A DNA stretch of 64,000 bases, taken from positions 6,357,501 through 6,421,500 of the forward strand of contig NC_091677.1 of NCBI RefSeq assembly GCF_042453785.1. The letters run 5' to 3'. Both the position numbers and the translations under genes were made by a program. Below are positions 11,327 to 22,706 of this stretch, one piece after another. Within the stretch, counting starts at the first letter, position 1. Each line of letters begins with the position of its first letter. This DNA comes from Malus domestica. Its lineage: Eukaryota > Streptophyta > Magnoliopsida > Rosales > Rosaceae. The notes beneath the pieces were generated by a model, which was not told the DNA's origin, made no database searches, and worked only from the letters and a program-made list of their open reading frames with translations.

Positions 11327-11940
11327 GAGTCTATATGCAAAAATGTTCTCGCTGGAGAATTAAGTTTCATATCAGAAATATAACAAAATAATACACAATT
11401 TATATTTGGAAGATTTCATTTCTAATATTACCGAAGCTTTTGATAAACATAATAATATGTGATTAAGTAAAGACAATTTCAGTAACGTTGGTGGTAACTC
11501 ACGCTAAGCCAAAAAGTTTATTATAGCCTTAGAGCATGATATTCTTCCAACGCGTTTTAGGCTAGATTTATTAGGGGTTTTCAAAAAATTGCGCTAGCTC
11601 CAACTTAAAGGTATTGATTTAATGACCAGTCTTTCGAAAAGATGTGTGTTGACTCCAGTACTTTGGGTTGTAAATAAGACTGTTGTTAGAATCAATACAA
11701 TGAATAGACTAGTTTTTTTTTTCTTTGGAAAAAAAAAGAAAGAAAAAAGAATAGATCAATTTTTTATGTGAAAGTCACTCGTGAAGAGGCGTGTTGGAGA
11801 ATAGAGTTTGACATCGGAAACCGATGCATTTCATAATAAAGTCCCATACCAAATAATAAGTGATTGACTAAATTAGAAACAATATGAATGATATTGGTGG
11901 TCATACAAAACCTTTAGGTTAGAGCATTGTTTATTGATGC
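11327..11940. other. Repeat-derived non-coding sequence
   Basis: Contains text typical of plant LTR ends (GTTGGAGAATAGAGTTTGAC near 11793) and no coding frame. Confidence 0.4.
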
Positions 11941-11944
11941 ATCG

Positions 11945-12290
11945 TTGGTACTCTTATGTTTTTACATATTTTTTTATATGCCACCAATTCATTACAGTAT
12001 ATTTACGTACGAAGATTTCGGTACACTAGATTAGTATAATATGTTTAGATACGGACAATTCGGTACACTAGTTTAGTATAATATATTTAGGTACCAGCAT
12101 TTCGGTATCTTAGTTTAGTATTATATATTTAGGTAAGCAATTTTCGGTACACTTATGTTTTTGCATATTTTGTTATGTGCCACTAATTAACTACAATACA
12201 TTTAGGTAGTACAATATATTTGCGTATAGACATTTCGGTACACTAATTTAGTACAAATATATTAAGATACATATGTTTAGGTACACTAAT
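11945..12290 (+). repeat. Degenerate tandem repeat (TTTAGGTAC...TTCGGTACACTAG...TTAGTATAATATAT)
   Basis: A ~60-bp motif with a TTCGGTACACTA core is repeated at about 12018, 12068, 12112, 12146 and 12234. A larger ~200-bp period is visible, since CTTATGTTTTTACATATTTT (11953) recurs near 12152 as CTTATGTTTTTGCATATTTT. Confidence 0.7.
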
Positions 12291-12615
12291 TAGAGGAAGT
12301 TAAATAAAATTAATGAATTAAAATGTGTATAATAATAAATTTAAAATTTAATGTAATGACATTAAATAAGATATCTATTAAATATTAAAACGAAAACATA
12401 ATATGAATTTGAATTAAGTACACATTAAATGACTAAAACCAATATCCAATCTAACACCAGGTTTTTATTAAATTTTAATCTTCTTTAGGGATTAAAGTTT
12501 AAAAACCCTTTTATTTTTTTCAAAGTAGAGCTAAAGGACTTTTATTGTGGAGGGTAATAGGTAATTTAAAAAACTGAAAATATGAGGAGAAAATAAAAAG
12601 CAGTGTTGAACTAAC

Positions 12616-13408
12616 CGTAATAAATCAACTTTTCCCAGAAATTGAGTCGGCTTCCACTTTTGAATGCAGAGCGATCACTTGCCAATGTTACTAAGGGGAA
12701 TTCTCTGTCGTGATTTTTAACCATGGGTAGTTGTGGGTAGCGCTGAATCAAATCCCACGCTATATCTATATATAATAGAAGTTTGAAAAACAACAGTGTA
12801 AGTATGCAGATAAAATATGTAACCAAAAAAATCACACACGGGCAAAAGAAGATATAGCTAGGGCGTCGACATTAATAATTGGTCATGTTTGAAAGTCAGT
12901 CGATTCCCTCTCTTACCAAATCGTTTGTAACGAAAGCCGAGAGAAATCAGTTGAGAGGCATCGGTAACGTGCAGTGTTTGGCGTGGAGTAACAGAACAGA
13001 GATAACGAGCCATTCTTTCCCCATTTGACAAACTCCGAGCGAAGACAACTAGAGGCGTCAGTGCCGGAAGGTAAAATACTAAGTAATTTGTCATTCTTTT
13101 CAACCATGCGTTTGGCTACTTCAACCCTGTTTTGACGAAATGTTATTAAAAGATACAGAGCTGTGGACCGAATGTGTCTTGAATTTCCAAATCTTCCTTT
13201 GCCATTAACTCCACCAATTGTTCTATATTGCGCACGCTGCAGTTGTTAAGCGGCCGGACTGCGTAGCGAAGAGCTGTACCGCCAATTGAAATTCTTTCAC
13301 TTCCTACCTGGGGATGGTCGCGAAGAAACTGGATCGCTTTATCCCAATCATTAGACTTCACATATTTGACGAAAGTTGCATGAATATCGTTTGCATTGCT
13401 CTCATGTC
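12616..13408 (-). pseudogene. Ankyrin-repeat (ITN1/ACD6-like) gene remnant, two exons
   Basis: On the minus strand a first exon (13408 to 12917) reads SNDWDKAIQFLRDHPQV, GGTALRYAVR, IEQLVELMAKEDLEIQDTFG. Frames then change: VAKRMVEKNDKLLSI is in one frame and SLSNGERMARYLCSVTP in another, with in-frame stops between them. A GT donor follows KRFG at about 12917. A second exon (12765 to 12616) reads DIAWDLIQRYPQL, then SGSRLNFWEKLIYYG, bounded by AG and GT. This is the ankyrin part of plant membrane ankyrin/PGG proteins, which act in stress and defence signalling at membranes. The PGG and transmembrane part is missing. The gag-like fragment at 19690-20175 has the position and strand expected for the upstream exon of such a gene, but 6 kb of later insertions separate them. 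Frameshifts and stops make it a pseudogene. Confidence 0.75.
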
Positions 13409-13687
13409 CTGCATGCCATATTTTATTGGGGCTTTTAGATTCAGGTCTGTTTTTAAGAGTGAATCCAGTTATCTAATTATATGTATTTATTTCTTTTATA
13501 CTCATTTAATGTTTTCTAAAAATATTAAAAATCAATTAAAATATTTTAATATTATGCATTTTCCAACTCCAAAATATCTAATTAATATCTTATAACAAAA
13601 AAATTAATATACTAACATAAATCTATTTGCAAAACATTCTACCCTAACTCAAGTAGCAAATTTATGGATATATATTATACCTATAAG
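13409..13687. other. AT-rich spacer
   Basis: No gene seen between the ankyrin remnant and the Cassandra array. Confidence 0.4.
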
Positions 13688-14654
13688 TGTCACATCCTGG
13701 CCCGGGTCCACCACATCTTGGGCCCACTCTACCACCGTAGCACGATATTGTCTGCTTTGGGCTTACCATTCCCTCACGGTTTTGTTTTTAGGAGCTCACG
13801 AGCAACTTCCCAATGGGTCACCCATCCTGGGAGTGCTCTGGCCTTCTTCTCGCTTAACTTCAGAGTTCCTACGGAACCCGAAGTCAGTGAGCTCCTAAAA
13901 GGCCTCGTGCTAGGTAGGGATGAGAATATACATTTAAAGATCACTCTCCTGGGCGATGTGAGATGTCACAATCCACCCCGCTTAGGGGCCCGACGTCCTC
14001 GTCGGCACACTTCCGGCCAGAGATTGGCTCTGATACCATTTGTCACATCCTGGCCTGGGTCCACCACATCCCGGGCCCGCTCTACCACCGAAGCACGATA
14101 TTGTCCGCTTTGGGCTTACTATTCATTCACGGTTTTGTTTTTGGGAACTCACGAGCAACTTCCCAGTGGATCACCCATCCTGTGAGTGCTTTGCCTCCTT
14201 CTCGCTTAACTTCGGAGTTTTTACGGAACCCGAAACCAGTAAGCTCCCAAAAGGCCTCGTGCTAGGTAGGGATGGGAATATACATTTAAGGATCACTCCC
14301 TTTGACGATGTGGGATGTTACAATCCAACCCCCTTAGGGGCCCGACGTCCTCGTCGGCATACTTCCGGCCAGGGATTGGCTCTGATACCATTTGTCACAT
14401 CCTGGCCCGGGTCAACCACATCCCGGGCCCCCTCTACCACCGTAACACGATATTGTCCGTTTTGGGTTTACAATTCCCTCACGATTTTTTTTTAGGAACT
14501 CACGAGCAACTTCCTAGTGGGTCATCCATCCTGAGAGTGCTCTGACCTCCTTCTCGCTTAACTTCGGAGTTTCTACGGAACCCGAAGCCAGTGAGCTCCC
14601 AAAAGGCCTCGTGCTAGGTAGGGATGAGAATATACATATAAGGATCACTCCCTC
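13688..14654 (-). mobile_element. Cassandra TRIM array, minus strand: three LTRs and two internal segments
   Basis: Cassandra elements are tiny non-coding LTR retrotransposons whose LTRs carry 5S rRNA sequence. Here the minus-strand LTRs occupy 13688-13970, 14041-14322 and 14393-14654, the last cut short. LTR ends read TGTGACATCC-like and GGATGTGACA on the minus strand. Between LTRs lie ~70-bp internal segments with the methionine-initiator tRNA primer-binding site TGGTATCAGAGCCA (written TGGCTCTGATACCA at 14025-14038 and just before 14391). Alternation of LTR and internal parts is what unequal recombination of tandem copies gives. Plus-strand frames at 13664-14545 are not genes. Confidence 0.88.
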
Positions 14655-15267
14655 CCACATCGCCCAGGGGACTGATCTTTAAATGTATATTCTCATCCCT
14701 ACCTAGCACGAGACTTTTTGGGAGTTCACTGGCTTTGGGTTTCGTAGGAACTCCGAAGTTAAGCGAGAATGAGGCTATAGCACTCTCATGATGGGTGACC
14801 TACTGGGAAGTTGCTCGTGAGTTCCCAAAAACAAAACCGTGAGGGAATGGTAAGCCCAAAGCGGACAATATCGTGCTACGGTGGTAGAGTGAGCCCGAGA
14901 TGTGGTGGACCCGAGCCAGGATGTGACATATGGTATCAGAGCCAATCCCTGGCCGGAAGTGTGCCGACGAGGATGTCGGGCCCCTAAGAGGGGTGGATTG
15001 TGACATCCCACATCGCACAGGGGAGTGATACTTAAATGTATATTTCCATCCTTACCTAGCATAAGGCATTTTGGGAGCTCACTGGCTTCTGGTTCCATAG
15101 GAACTCCGAAGTTTAACGAGAAGAAGGCCAGAGCACTCTCAAGATGGGTGACCCACTGGGAAGTTGCTCGTGAGTTCCCAAAAACAAAACCGTGAGGGAA
15201 TGGTAAGCCCAAAGCGGACAATATCGTGCTACGGTGGTAGAACGGGCCCGGGATGTGACAAATGGTA
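14655..15267 (+). mobile_element. Cassandra TRIM, plus strand: LTR-internal-LTR, head-to-head with the minus array
   Basis: The 5' LTR (14655-14928) lacks its first ~8 bp. The PBS TGGTATCAGAGCCA is at 14931-14944, a purine-rich tract (AAGAGGGGTGGAT) at 14986-14998, and the 3' LTR at 14999-15260. After it AATGGTA continues, the beginning of another internal segment, which is cut at about 15268 by the next repeat. So this copy was once part of a longer tandem array too. The element has no coding capacity. Confidence 0.88.
14724..14827 (+). other. 5S rRNA-derived segment in a Cassandra LTR
   Basis: AACTCCGAAGTTAAGCG and GATGGGTGACC...CTGGGAAGT...CTCGTG match plant 5S rRNA in order and spacing, including the internal pol III promoter region. 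Equivalent segments lie at 15075-15180 (+) and at about 13791-13875, 14145-14228 and 14495-14578 (-). They are LTR parts, not 5S genes: flanks and the 5' part of 5S rRNA differ. Confidence 0.85.
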
Positions 15268-17279
15268 CATTGTGACAGCCCGTTTCTAATTTTACGAATT
15301 TATGAATTTTAAAGGCATGATTTTATGAATGTGCCCTTAAAGTTAAAGGTTTTGATTTTCGTTGATCAGCATATAGTAAGGCGTATGAAATTTTGCTTTA
15401 GTGTATCCCTGAAGTATTCGACAACACGGGCTCGTAGGCATAAGTAGAAGAGGATTTGGAGTTACGGTTAAAGTTTTACGGAACTGTAAACCCAAGAAGT
15501 ATTTTGGTTTTAGTTAATATTTATACTTATATATATATATATATATATATATAAGTATTTTTATATGAGTATTGTTAGAATATGGGAAAAGAAAAGAAGA
15601 GAGCCGGGGAGGAAGAATGGAGGGCAAACGGGATTGGGAAAAACTGCCCAATTTGGAAGAAAGAAGAGAGGGCGAATCAGGAGAAGAGAGAAGGAGATGA
15701 CGGCCAACCAGAAGAGGGAAAAGAGGGAGAAGGAAAATGAGGAGAGCGGTCAGGTCCTTTTAACCCACGTGAAGACCAGGTTCTATAGGGTGTTTTCCCG
15801 ACGGTTTTTCGTCCAAATTTCCAGTTTTCTTCAACCTCTCATCCCCTCAAACACCCTTAAGATATCCCAGCATCCAATTCGACCCAAAAATCAACGAGTT
15901 TCGTTGTGATTTCGCGAAGAACACCCACACGGGTGCCGTGAGGTCTTTGCTCCAAATCTACCATTTCTGAAACAATTTCTTCCAATTACCACTACCCATA
16001 CACTTCCCTTGAACCTAGAAACAATGCCCAATTGTTGGTTGGAGCGGCAGAGTTGAGTAGAGGACGAATCGATCACACCAAAAACTAGGGTTTCCGATGG
16101 GTTTTGATGAAATTGGAGCCTTTCCAAGCCAAATTGACCTTGGTCACAGTATGAAAGTTGTTCTACTCATTGAGATCTTCAAATTGCAAATTTTGGTAAT
16201 TTTTAGAGATAGTTAATTTTTCCGGCGAGTCGGGGCGGCCAACCGCCATCCACGGTGGTGCGTGCGGCAGCACGTGGCCAGAGGGACGCCAATGCTATTT
16301 TTAGGCTATATTTGATGCCTTGAATTCATTTTTGAGAATTGAATGATGTAGATTGATCGTTAGAACCAAAAGTCTCTAAGATACGTTAATAAGCCATTAT
16401 ATGAATCGACAATCCGACTGTTGGATGGTCATCAAATTTTAATAGGTTATTATTCATAATATTTGAGGAATATAGGAACTTACAGATTTGGAATCCAACA
16501 TACGGATCTTCTCGAATTGGATTTGTAAGTTCGTAAAATAAAATGTTAACCGCCACTTGGTTTTGGCAATTGGCGGAGATCCGACCGTTGGATCGTTCTA
16601 AAACTTTAGTATGTTATTCTAGAAACATAATGTGTATCCTTGGAAGTTACGGATCAGAGATCTGATATGTAGATCTTCTAGACCGAATTACATAGACTCA
16701 TGTGCGATGTAAGTTATGTATTGTATCAACGAGAATTCTGAGATATGGTTTGATAATTGGTCATAGGAGCCGATCGATTGTGACACCTCGATATTTGTGC
16801 TAGGAAGTTCTAGCGCGGACTCCAGGTGAGTGGATCTTTCCTTGCTTATCATATTTTTTTTATGATTGATAATTTTATAAATGCTTTTAAATAAAACTGA
16901 GAAATTTATGCCATGACATATATATATATATATATGTTATAAAATACTATGAGATGGTTGAGTTTAGATTTCATCGTGATATATCCATATGCGAACTACG
17001 AATGGCTTGATCCCTGTTTAGGGTACGTAGGCAGTCTAACGAGACGTTAGATGCAGCCATATAAGAAATGAGATTATATAATCAAGACAATATCATTTTT
17101 TAAGGAATTGAGCAATGTGAGGGATATTGGTGAAAAATGTGGGTTTTAACTTTATGTTTTGGTGATTAATAGTTAGTACATCGTATTATATAATTGGAAA
17201 TACTATGATTACTGTTAGGCATATCCATACGTATATTCCTTGCACATAATTATTGTGAACGCTCTGAAGTGCAAAGGTG

Positions 17280-17340
17280 AACGTAGGACACACATGTAAG
17301 TTCAGGTAAGTTCAGGTAAGTTTAGGTAAGTTCAAGTAAG
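17280..17340 (+). repeat. 10-bp tandem repeat (GTAAGTTCAG)
   Basis: About five near-perfect copies of GTAAGTTCAG within the LTR-like block. Confidence 0.85.
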
Positions 17341-17734
17341 TATACGGTAGTAGTTGAATTGATGGGGTTATTATATGACTACAATTATGTTTTTAAGCAA
17401 CTCTGGCATTGTCAAACAAGTTGCTTATGAATCGTATACGTTGTATTAGATGCATTTAAAGCTCATAAACCTGCACCCCGGGTGATTGTGATTTAGCCAG
17501 AGATATGGTACAGGCTTGTTTATAATGTCACCTCCCACACCCTATGCTCACATTGGATCCAATTTAGGTGCACATTCTTGTCATACAGACCATTATAGGT
17601 GGTTCCGACTCGTAGGTGACTAGAGATATATCGCACAGCTATCATGAGAGAGTAGCATTGAGCATAACTATATTACACCCAATCTTGTGGCACAGACCCT
17701 TCCAGTTGTTCTGACTCGTGTGCAGGCGTTTTGC

Positions 17735-17965
17735 CGTATAGGTCACTATAGGTGACTATGGCTAGATTGATTGATGAGCTATGAATATTCCGTATAGGTC
17801 ACTATAGGTGACTCCGGCTAGATTGATTGATGAGATATGAATATAGGTGACTCCGCTAGATTGATTGATGAGCTATGAATATGCCATATAGGTCACTATA
17901 GGTGACTCCGGCTAGATTGATTGATGAGATATTGATGAGATATGGGTAAGTTGTATAGGTCACCC
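17735..17965 (+). repeat. ~70-bp minisatellite (TATAGGTCACTATAGGTGAC)
   Basis: TATAGGTCACTATAGGTGAC followed by GGCTAGATTGATTGATGAG recurs three to four times, with one unit shortened near 17840. An outlying copy of the core is near 17955. Confidence 0.85.
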
Positions 17966-18464
17966 TAGGTGACTCCGATTCACGTACTAGTATAAGTCAT
18001 TAATCGCATGATTATTTGATATTACTGATGAGATGCTGTGTTGTGGTATATTAAGATTTTTCTGGAAATTATACAGGTGTTGCAGCAAGGGGTTATAATG
18101 TTCTATATGGCTTCTATAAAAATCTTACTTACAAGGCCACTCACCTTTGTCTTGTCTTCATCCTTCAGGTTTTATCAGCTAAGCTTTCTTATCGTCGAAG
18201 GTTCGTGGCGATTCTTAGTACTGGAGATTATTTAGAGGGTATGATTCCCAATTCACTCTTATGTACTTACTTATGCTCTAACATCACGTGTGCATTGGGT
18301 TTATTCCTGCTCACCAATGCACTATGGTATTTAGGCACTCTTAGGTTTAAATTTATTTACAATTTTTCCACATCATCACACTTTATAGTTTCGTCACCTT
18401 CCAGGTGTCGGCCAACACAACTCGATTCGGAGTCTTAGTGGACATTCCAGGTCGAGGTGTGTCA

Positions 18465-19190
18465 ATAAGTGAGATATGAAACCTAACTAAAAGGTAGAAA
18501 AAACATAATATACCTACAAGTAAGACACATTAATCTGTGGCAGGTTGACTATGAAAAAAATCTGTCATATAGGTAGATAAATACAATTAACCTGTAATAT
18601 AGGTTGATTATAAAAATTAAAATAAAATCTATAAATAGGATAAACCAAGAGGAAGAACAAGAAATAACAAATAAATAAATAAAAAGAAATAATCAAAGAG
18701 ATAATTAGGAAGAAATTTGATTTTTACAATAAATTTTTTCATTGAAAAGATAATTATTGATAATAAAATAATTAAATTTAAGGAATTGAACTTATTTTAT
18801 TAAATTGGATTATTCCTACTATTGACTCAAAAAATTGAACTTATATCAAATTTCCCCTATTTTATTTTAACTTTGTTAACTGCTAACTTTCCCACGCACT
18901 ATGTTAATTTGTGAGGGATCAAGGTATATATACACTACCTGCATTGAGCCCTCCTTCCATTGCGAGCTCTGGCCTAGCTTCACGATCAGTTGGGGTTGGC
19001 CCATCATCATCGGGGCTGGATACGCTTGAAGAAGTGACCTCTCATTTGAAAATGGAAATCTTGATGGTCAATGTTACCATCAATTCTTAATTTGTCTTTT
19101 CTTTTCCTTTCTTACAAATGCCTACGTGTGTGAGAAGTTCAGCTACTAATCAGAATGCTTTATTAATCCATAATAAATACAAAATACTAG
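18465..19190. other. No recognisable gene
   Basis: AT-rich sequence, followed near 18900-19140 by text that partly resembles 8450-8600 (ATGTGTGTTTTCCTTTTCC and similar), suggesting shared repeat ancestry. Confidence 0.4.
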
Positions 19191-19197
19191 GTAATAC

Positions 19198-19750
19198 GCC
19201 TACTAATAAGCACAAGTAAGATCCCTATTTTTTCTGATGTGGAATTCACTCTCAACAAGTTTCCTCATATGTGGTGAATCTTTAAGCTTAACACGTGGAC
19301 AACACAAATCGAATGACATGGAGCACGTGTGACCATTGCCGTGTGTTGATCAGCTCCATCCCTCCCCACCCCCTCCCTTTTTCTCCGCCCTCCCCTCTTC
19401 AATTGTCATAGAAAATTAGGATTCCACCGTAAAACCAACTGGTAAATGAGAAGGCAACGCAGCTACTAAAAAGCACAAGCAAGGTCCCTCTTTTCTCCGA
19501 TGTGGGATTCACTCTCAACAAGCTCCCTCATGTGAATTTTCAAGCTTAATACAAGGACAACACAAATCGAGTGAAGTGGAGCACGTAAGATCGCTAGGCT
19601 TCACACATGATACAATATGCTCTGATACAATGAAAAAAGTTAGAGTTTCACCGTAAAATCAATTGGCAATATGAGAGTAACTCAACTACTTATAAGCACA
19701 AGTAAGGTCCCTCATTTCCTCAATGTGGAGTTCACTATCAGCAATATGTA
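19198..19750 (+). repeat. Three diverged tandem copies of a ~220-280 bp block
   Basis: CACAAGTAAG(G)TCCCT...GATGTGGAATTCACTCTCAACAAG starts near 19210, 19488 and 19699. Between copies AAGCTTAACACGTGGACAAC or its variant and GGAGCACGTG recur. The third copy runs into the gag-like fragment. A related piece lies at 23600-23680. It is probably LTR-derived. Confidence 0.7.
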
Positions 19751-20175
19751 CGTACCTGTTCTTGTTCTGTCTGATGGTTGACTGTATATAATGTGGCATC
19801 AATTTATTTGACAAAATATCCCATGCTTCTTTTGCCGTGATTGCGCTCTTGAAAAACTCACAAGTATCGTCCCCACAAAAACTCTGGATTGCATATAAGG
19901 CCCTGGCATCCTTCCTCCTCCAAGCCTTACGTTCATCTTTTTGTTTCATCTGTTTTAGGAGCTTTGCCTCGTTTGGAAACGTCGCTATTAGTAAAATGAA
20001 AATATATAAATAAGTATAAAATCTAATTTCCAATATTGAATATTTGAATATTAATATAGAAACATACATAAAAAAAATTACATCCGTAGGTTCATTGGTG
20101 CCTTCGACGATGTCCCAAAGATCTTCGGCCAACAAGTAGGTTTTAACCCGACAGCTTCAATCTTTATAGTTAATA
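19690..20175 (-). pseudogene. Gag-like (UBN2/copia-type) fragment with a stop codon and a small intron
   Basis: On the minus strand from 20175 the sequence reads NYKD, a stop (TGA where the family has Trp), SCRVKTYLLAEDLWDIVEGT, NEPTD, then a ~115-bp GT...AG interval (about 20085 to 19985), then ERKAWRRKDARALYAIQSFC, GDDTCEFFKS and AKEAWDILSNKLMPHY. It is closely similar to the fragment at 8848-9110. Such a module starts copia Gag and also many plant ankyrin-type genes. The ankyrin exons at 12616-13408 are on the same strand further downstream, so the two could once have been one gene. The stop replaces a conserved Trp, so it is not functional as it stands. Confidence 0.65.
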
Positions 20176-20179
20176 CGGT

Positions 20180-22700
20180 TAGGAGTTTAAGATTAGCAAT
20201 TACACTGGTAGGGACAACCGTTGCTAAAATATTTAATCTGCCTATTACCAACAAAATTTTATGTTAATCGAGCATAAGCGAAAAAAAAAGAAGGAAGGAA
20301 AATTACACTCACAGATTGAGTTGGGGCAATCTTCAAAAGAGGCTGCAGCTATGGGCTATCTAATTGTTAATTAACCTACATGTCCAGAGTAGCCAGTCTT
20401 CTCATTTATAGATAAACAATAATGTAAGGTTTTTTTTTTCCCTTTATATGTTCGTTTGTAATAAAAGATTAGCAATTAAAAAATACTTGGAAAAAGACCA
20501 AGAACGAAAGAAATGTACAAAATTATAAGCTTTGTAACACAATTGTTGGTGTCAAAACTCAGATAGAATCTAAATTGAGTACAACACATACTGCTGCGAG
20601 TGTTATTTTTGGTCTCAGCGTTACAGGATGGCTCGAGAGAAAGAGAGAGGCTTGTCAGTGTTAGAGGTTGCCAACAACAATGTTGTGTTCGCCCGTGTGT
20701 GAAAGTTGTGTTAAATTTGACTTCTTAAACAAAAGATTGTGTATTGAGTAGGACATTGATTTGGTTAAATTCTTTTATGTGTATCGAGCGAACAAGGACT
20801 TAAAATTCAGTGTAACTTCCTGTATGCTTGCCTAAAAAGTAAATGAAAGCGAAATAGAAACTAAAATGAGAAACATAATGCAATTATTTCATGATGAAGT
20901 CAAGGTTACAAACGTTTACAAAAGTAAAATTTAGGCAGATGGGCCAAGCTACATGACTTGAAATGTAAATTGATTGGAAATGTAAAGAAAGCAATTAAAC
21001 TCTAGCAAAATTCAGGCCATAAAGAGCAAGATAATGCTAGAGTAGTCCATCGAGATCACTAGTATTAGACTGGACTTAGTACAAAACATGCGCCTTAGAG
21101 AGAAATTCATGGTGGTTGGAAATGCAAATCAATCGAATTTTACTACAGGGTGACTGAGCTGTAAAGGTTTTGGATCACAAGGATCATAGGCAGTGTTTGC
21201 TTCGAAAGAAGGCTTGATATTGTAGCTAAAAAGCTAAAAAGTTTTGCTGAAGAGCAATTGGGTTTGTGCTGGAAAAACATTTGGGTTGATTAAATTTGAC
21301 AAAGGTCCTGAGCTTGAAGGCATGTGGCTCTATTTATAGGCACAGGAAAAAAACCAACCTCGATCACATTGTTAAGCTGGAGCAGGGGTAAATCGGTCAT
21401 TTGATGCTAACAGTGACTGTAATTTCTAGGTGGTGGTAGTGACATATTGTGTCGGATGACGTGTTTGTGGCATCAGCATGTGGATGATGCATGCATAGGT
21501 ATTTAAGGAGACGAAATACTTTCAGACCTGGGTCGCTTGCGTGGAAGAAACACTTCGAAGAGATTTCTATTCAAGCCTTAGACATGTTGGAGTTAAGTGA
21601 GATGGTCCTCTGAGCATTGGTTTGAGCTTCGAAGTTGGTGGGCCAAAGTCATGCGACTTTCGCGTGAATAAAATGGATAGGCCTTAGCAGGCCTAATTTA
21701 TGGCTCAAACAATAATCATTTCAGTTAAAAAACTGAAAGCGAAATAATTATCAAATAATATCCTAATATGTCAACCAGAGAAAGAGTTTAAACATTTTTC
21801 AAAGAATTGCTGAAATTAGATGGGTAAGCTTCTTAGAGCACGGAGACGTGTAAAGGCACAGCAATAAGATACCATGCGAGACGCCGATTCAGAAAAAGTC
21901 ATATAAGGATTACCAAGCTAAGAACGAACAAGAGAAGAAATTACAGTATGCATTTTCATACTTTGAGTGATTCAGCTTCCAACTCAACTCACCTTTTAGC
22001 CAGCCTTCAGCAAAGGGTTACCAAAGAGGAAGCAACAAGATCCAAGAACGAAATCAAACCAACGCCCCGATCCGATAAGGAAGAACCTGCAATCTATAAA
22101 GAAATTCGAAAATATGTAAGCAACATGGTTAAAACACCACGTATTCAGTCCCAAAAAACTGTTCAATCTGGATAAAGAAACAAAAAAATAAACATCTACT
22201 AAGAACCAAATGAGACAACTGGGGAGAAGTTTAAGAACCTGGCAAGAAAACAAGAGAATGTTGCGACCTTGAACGAAGAGAAACACAACTACCATGACAG
22301 CTAAGAGAAAGGCCTCTGAACTTTGGTTGATTGATAAGTGTAAATTTAATCGTTGTAATCTTTATTCTAACAAAACAAAAACAAAAGCGTAATCTCACCT
22401 TTGATGAGTTGTCTCTCTTTTTATGGTGTACTCGGCCACTCATCTTATCTCTTTATAAAGACATACATAGACACTAGCCTTCATGCACACGTTCATGCAT
22501 GTGCAGAAGGCATTTTTTGAATCATGACGTACTATGCGTGATTTACACATTTTAAATGTATTTATATGCGTAAATTAATAAAAGGAAAGTCAAATATTTG
22601 AAGTAAATGAATAATGTTAGATCATGCTAGAATAAATCTCTCATAAACCAATAAAAGCAGCTGAATTCATATAATAAAATCGGTCTCTATAAAATTTACA
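20180..22700. other. No recognisable gene
   Basis: Mixed AT-rich sequence. A 75-codon frame at 21948-22175 (+) is charged and has no recognisable domain. Nothing here supports a gene. Confidence 0.45.
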
Positions 22701-22706
22701 TTAAGA

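Larger units (their letters stand above)
15271..18464 (+). mobile_element. Probable long LTR or LTR-type relic (~3.2 kb)
   Basis: The block starts TGTGACAGCCCG and ends GAGGTGTGTCA, an LTR-like TG...CA pair. It has low coding potential and contains short tandem repeats. Flanking 5-mers (TACAT and ATAAG) do not match, so boundaries and the solo-LTR reading are uncertain. A related start, TGTGACACCTCG, occurs inside at 16789. The basic frame at 15565-15909 (Lys/Arg/Glu-rich) has no recognisable domain and is probably non-coding. An (AT)n run lies at 15528-15553. Confidence 0.45.

Noticed and set aside
14724-14827. A possible 5S rRNA gene
   Set aside because: Only the middle and 3' parts match 5S; LTR ends, primer-binding site and repetition show a Cassandra element.
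13664-15221. Several open frames of 70-173 codons rich in Pro, Ser and Arg on both strands
   Set aside because: They lie in the Cassandra LTRs and repeat with them; the sequence is a non-coding TRIM with 5S rRNA text.
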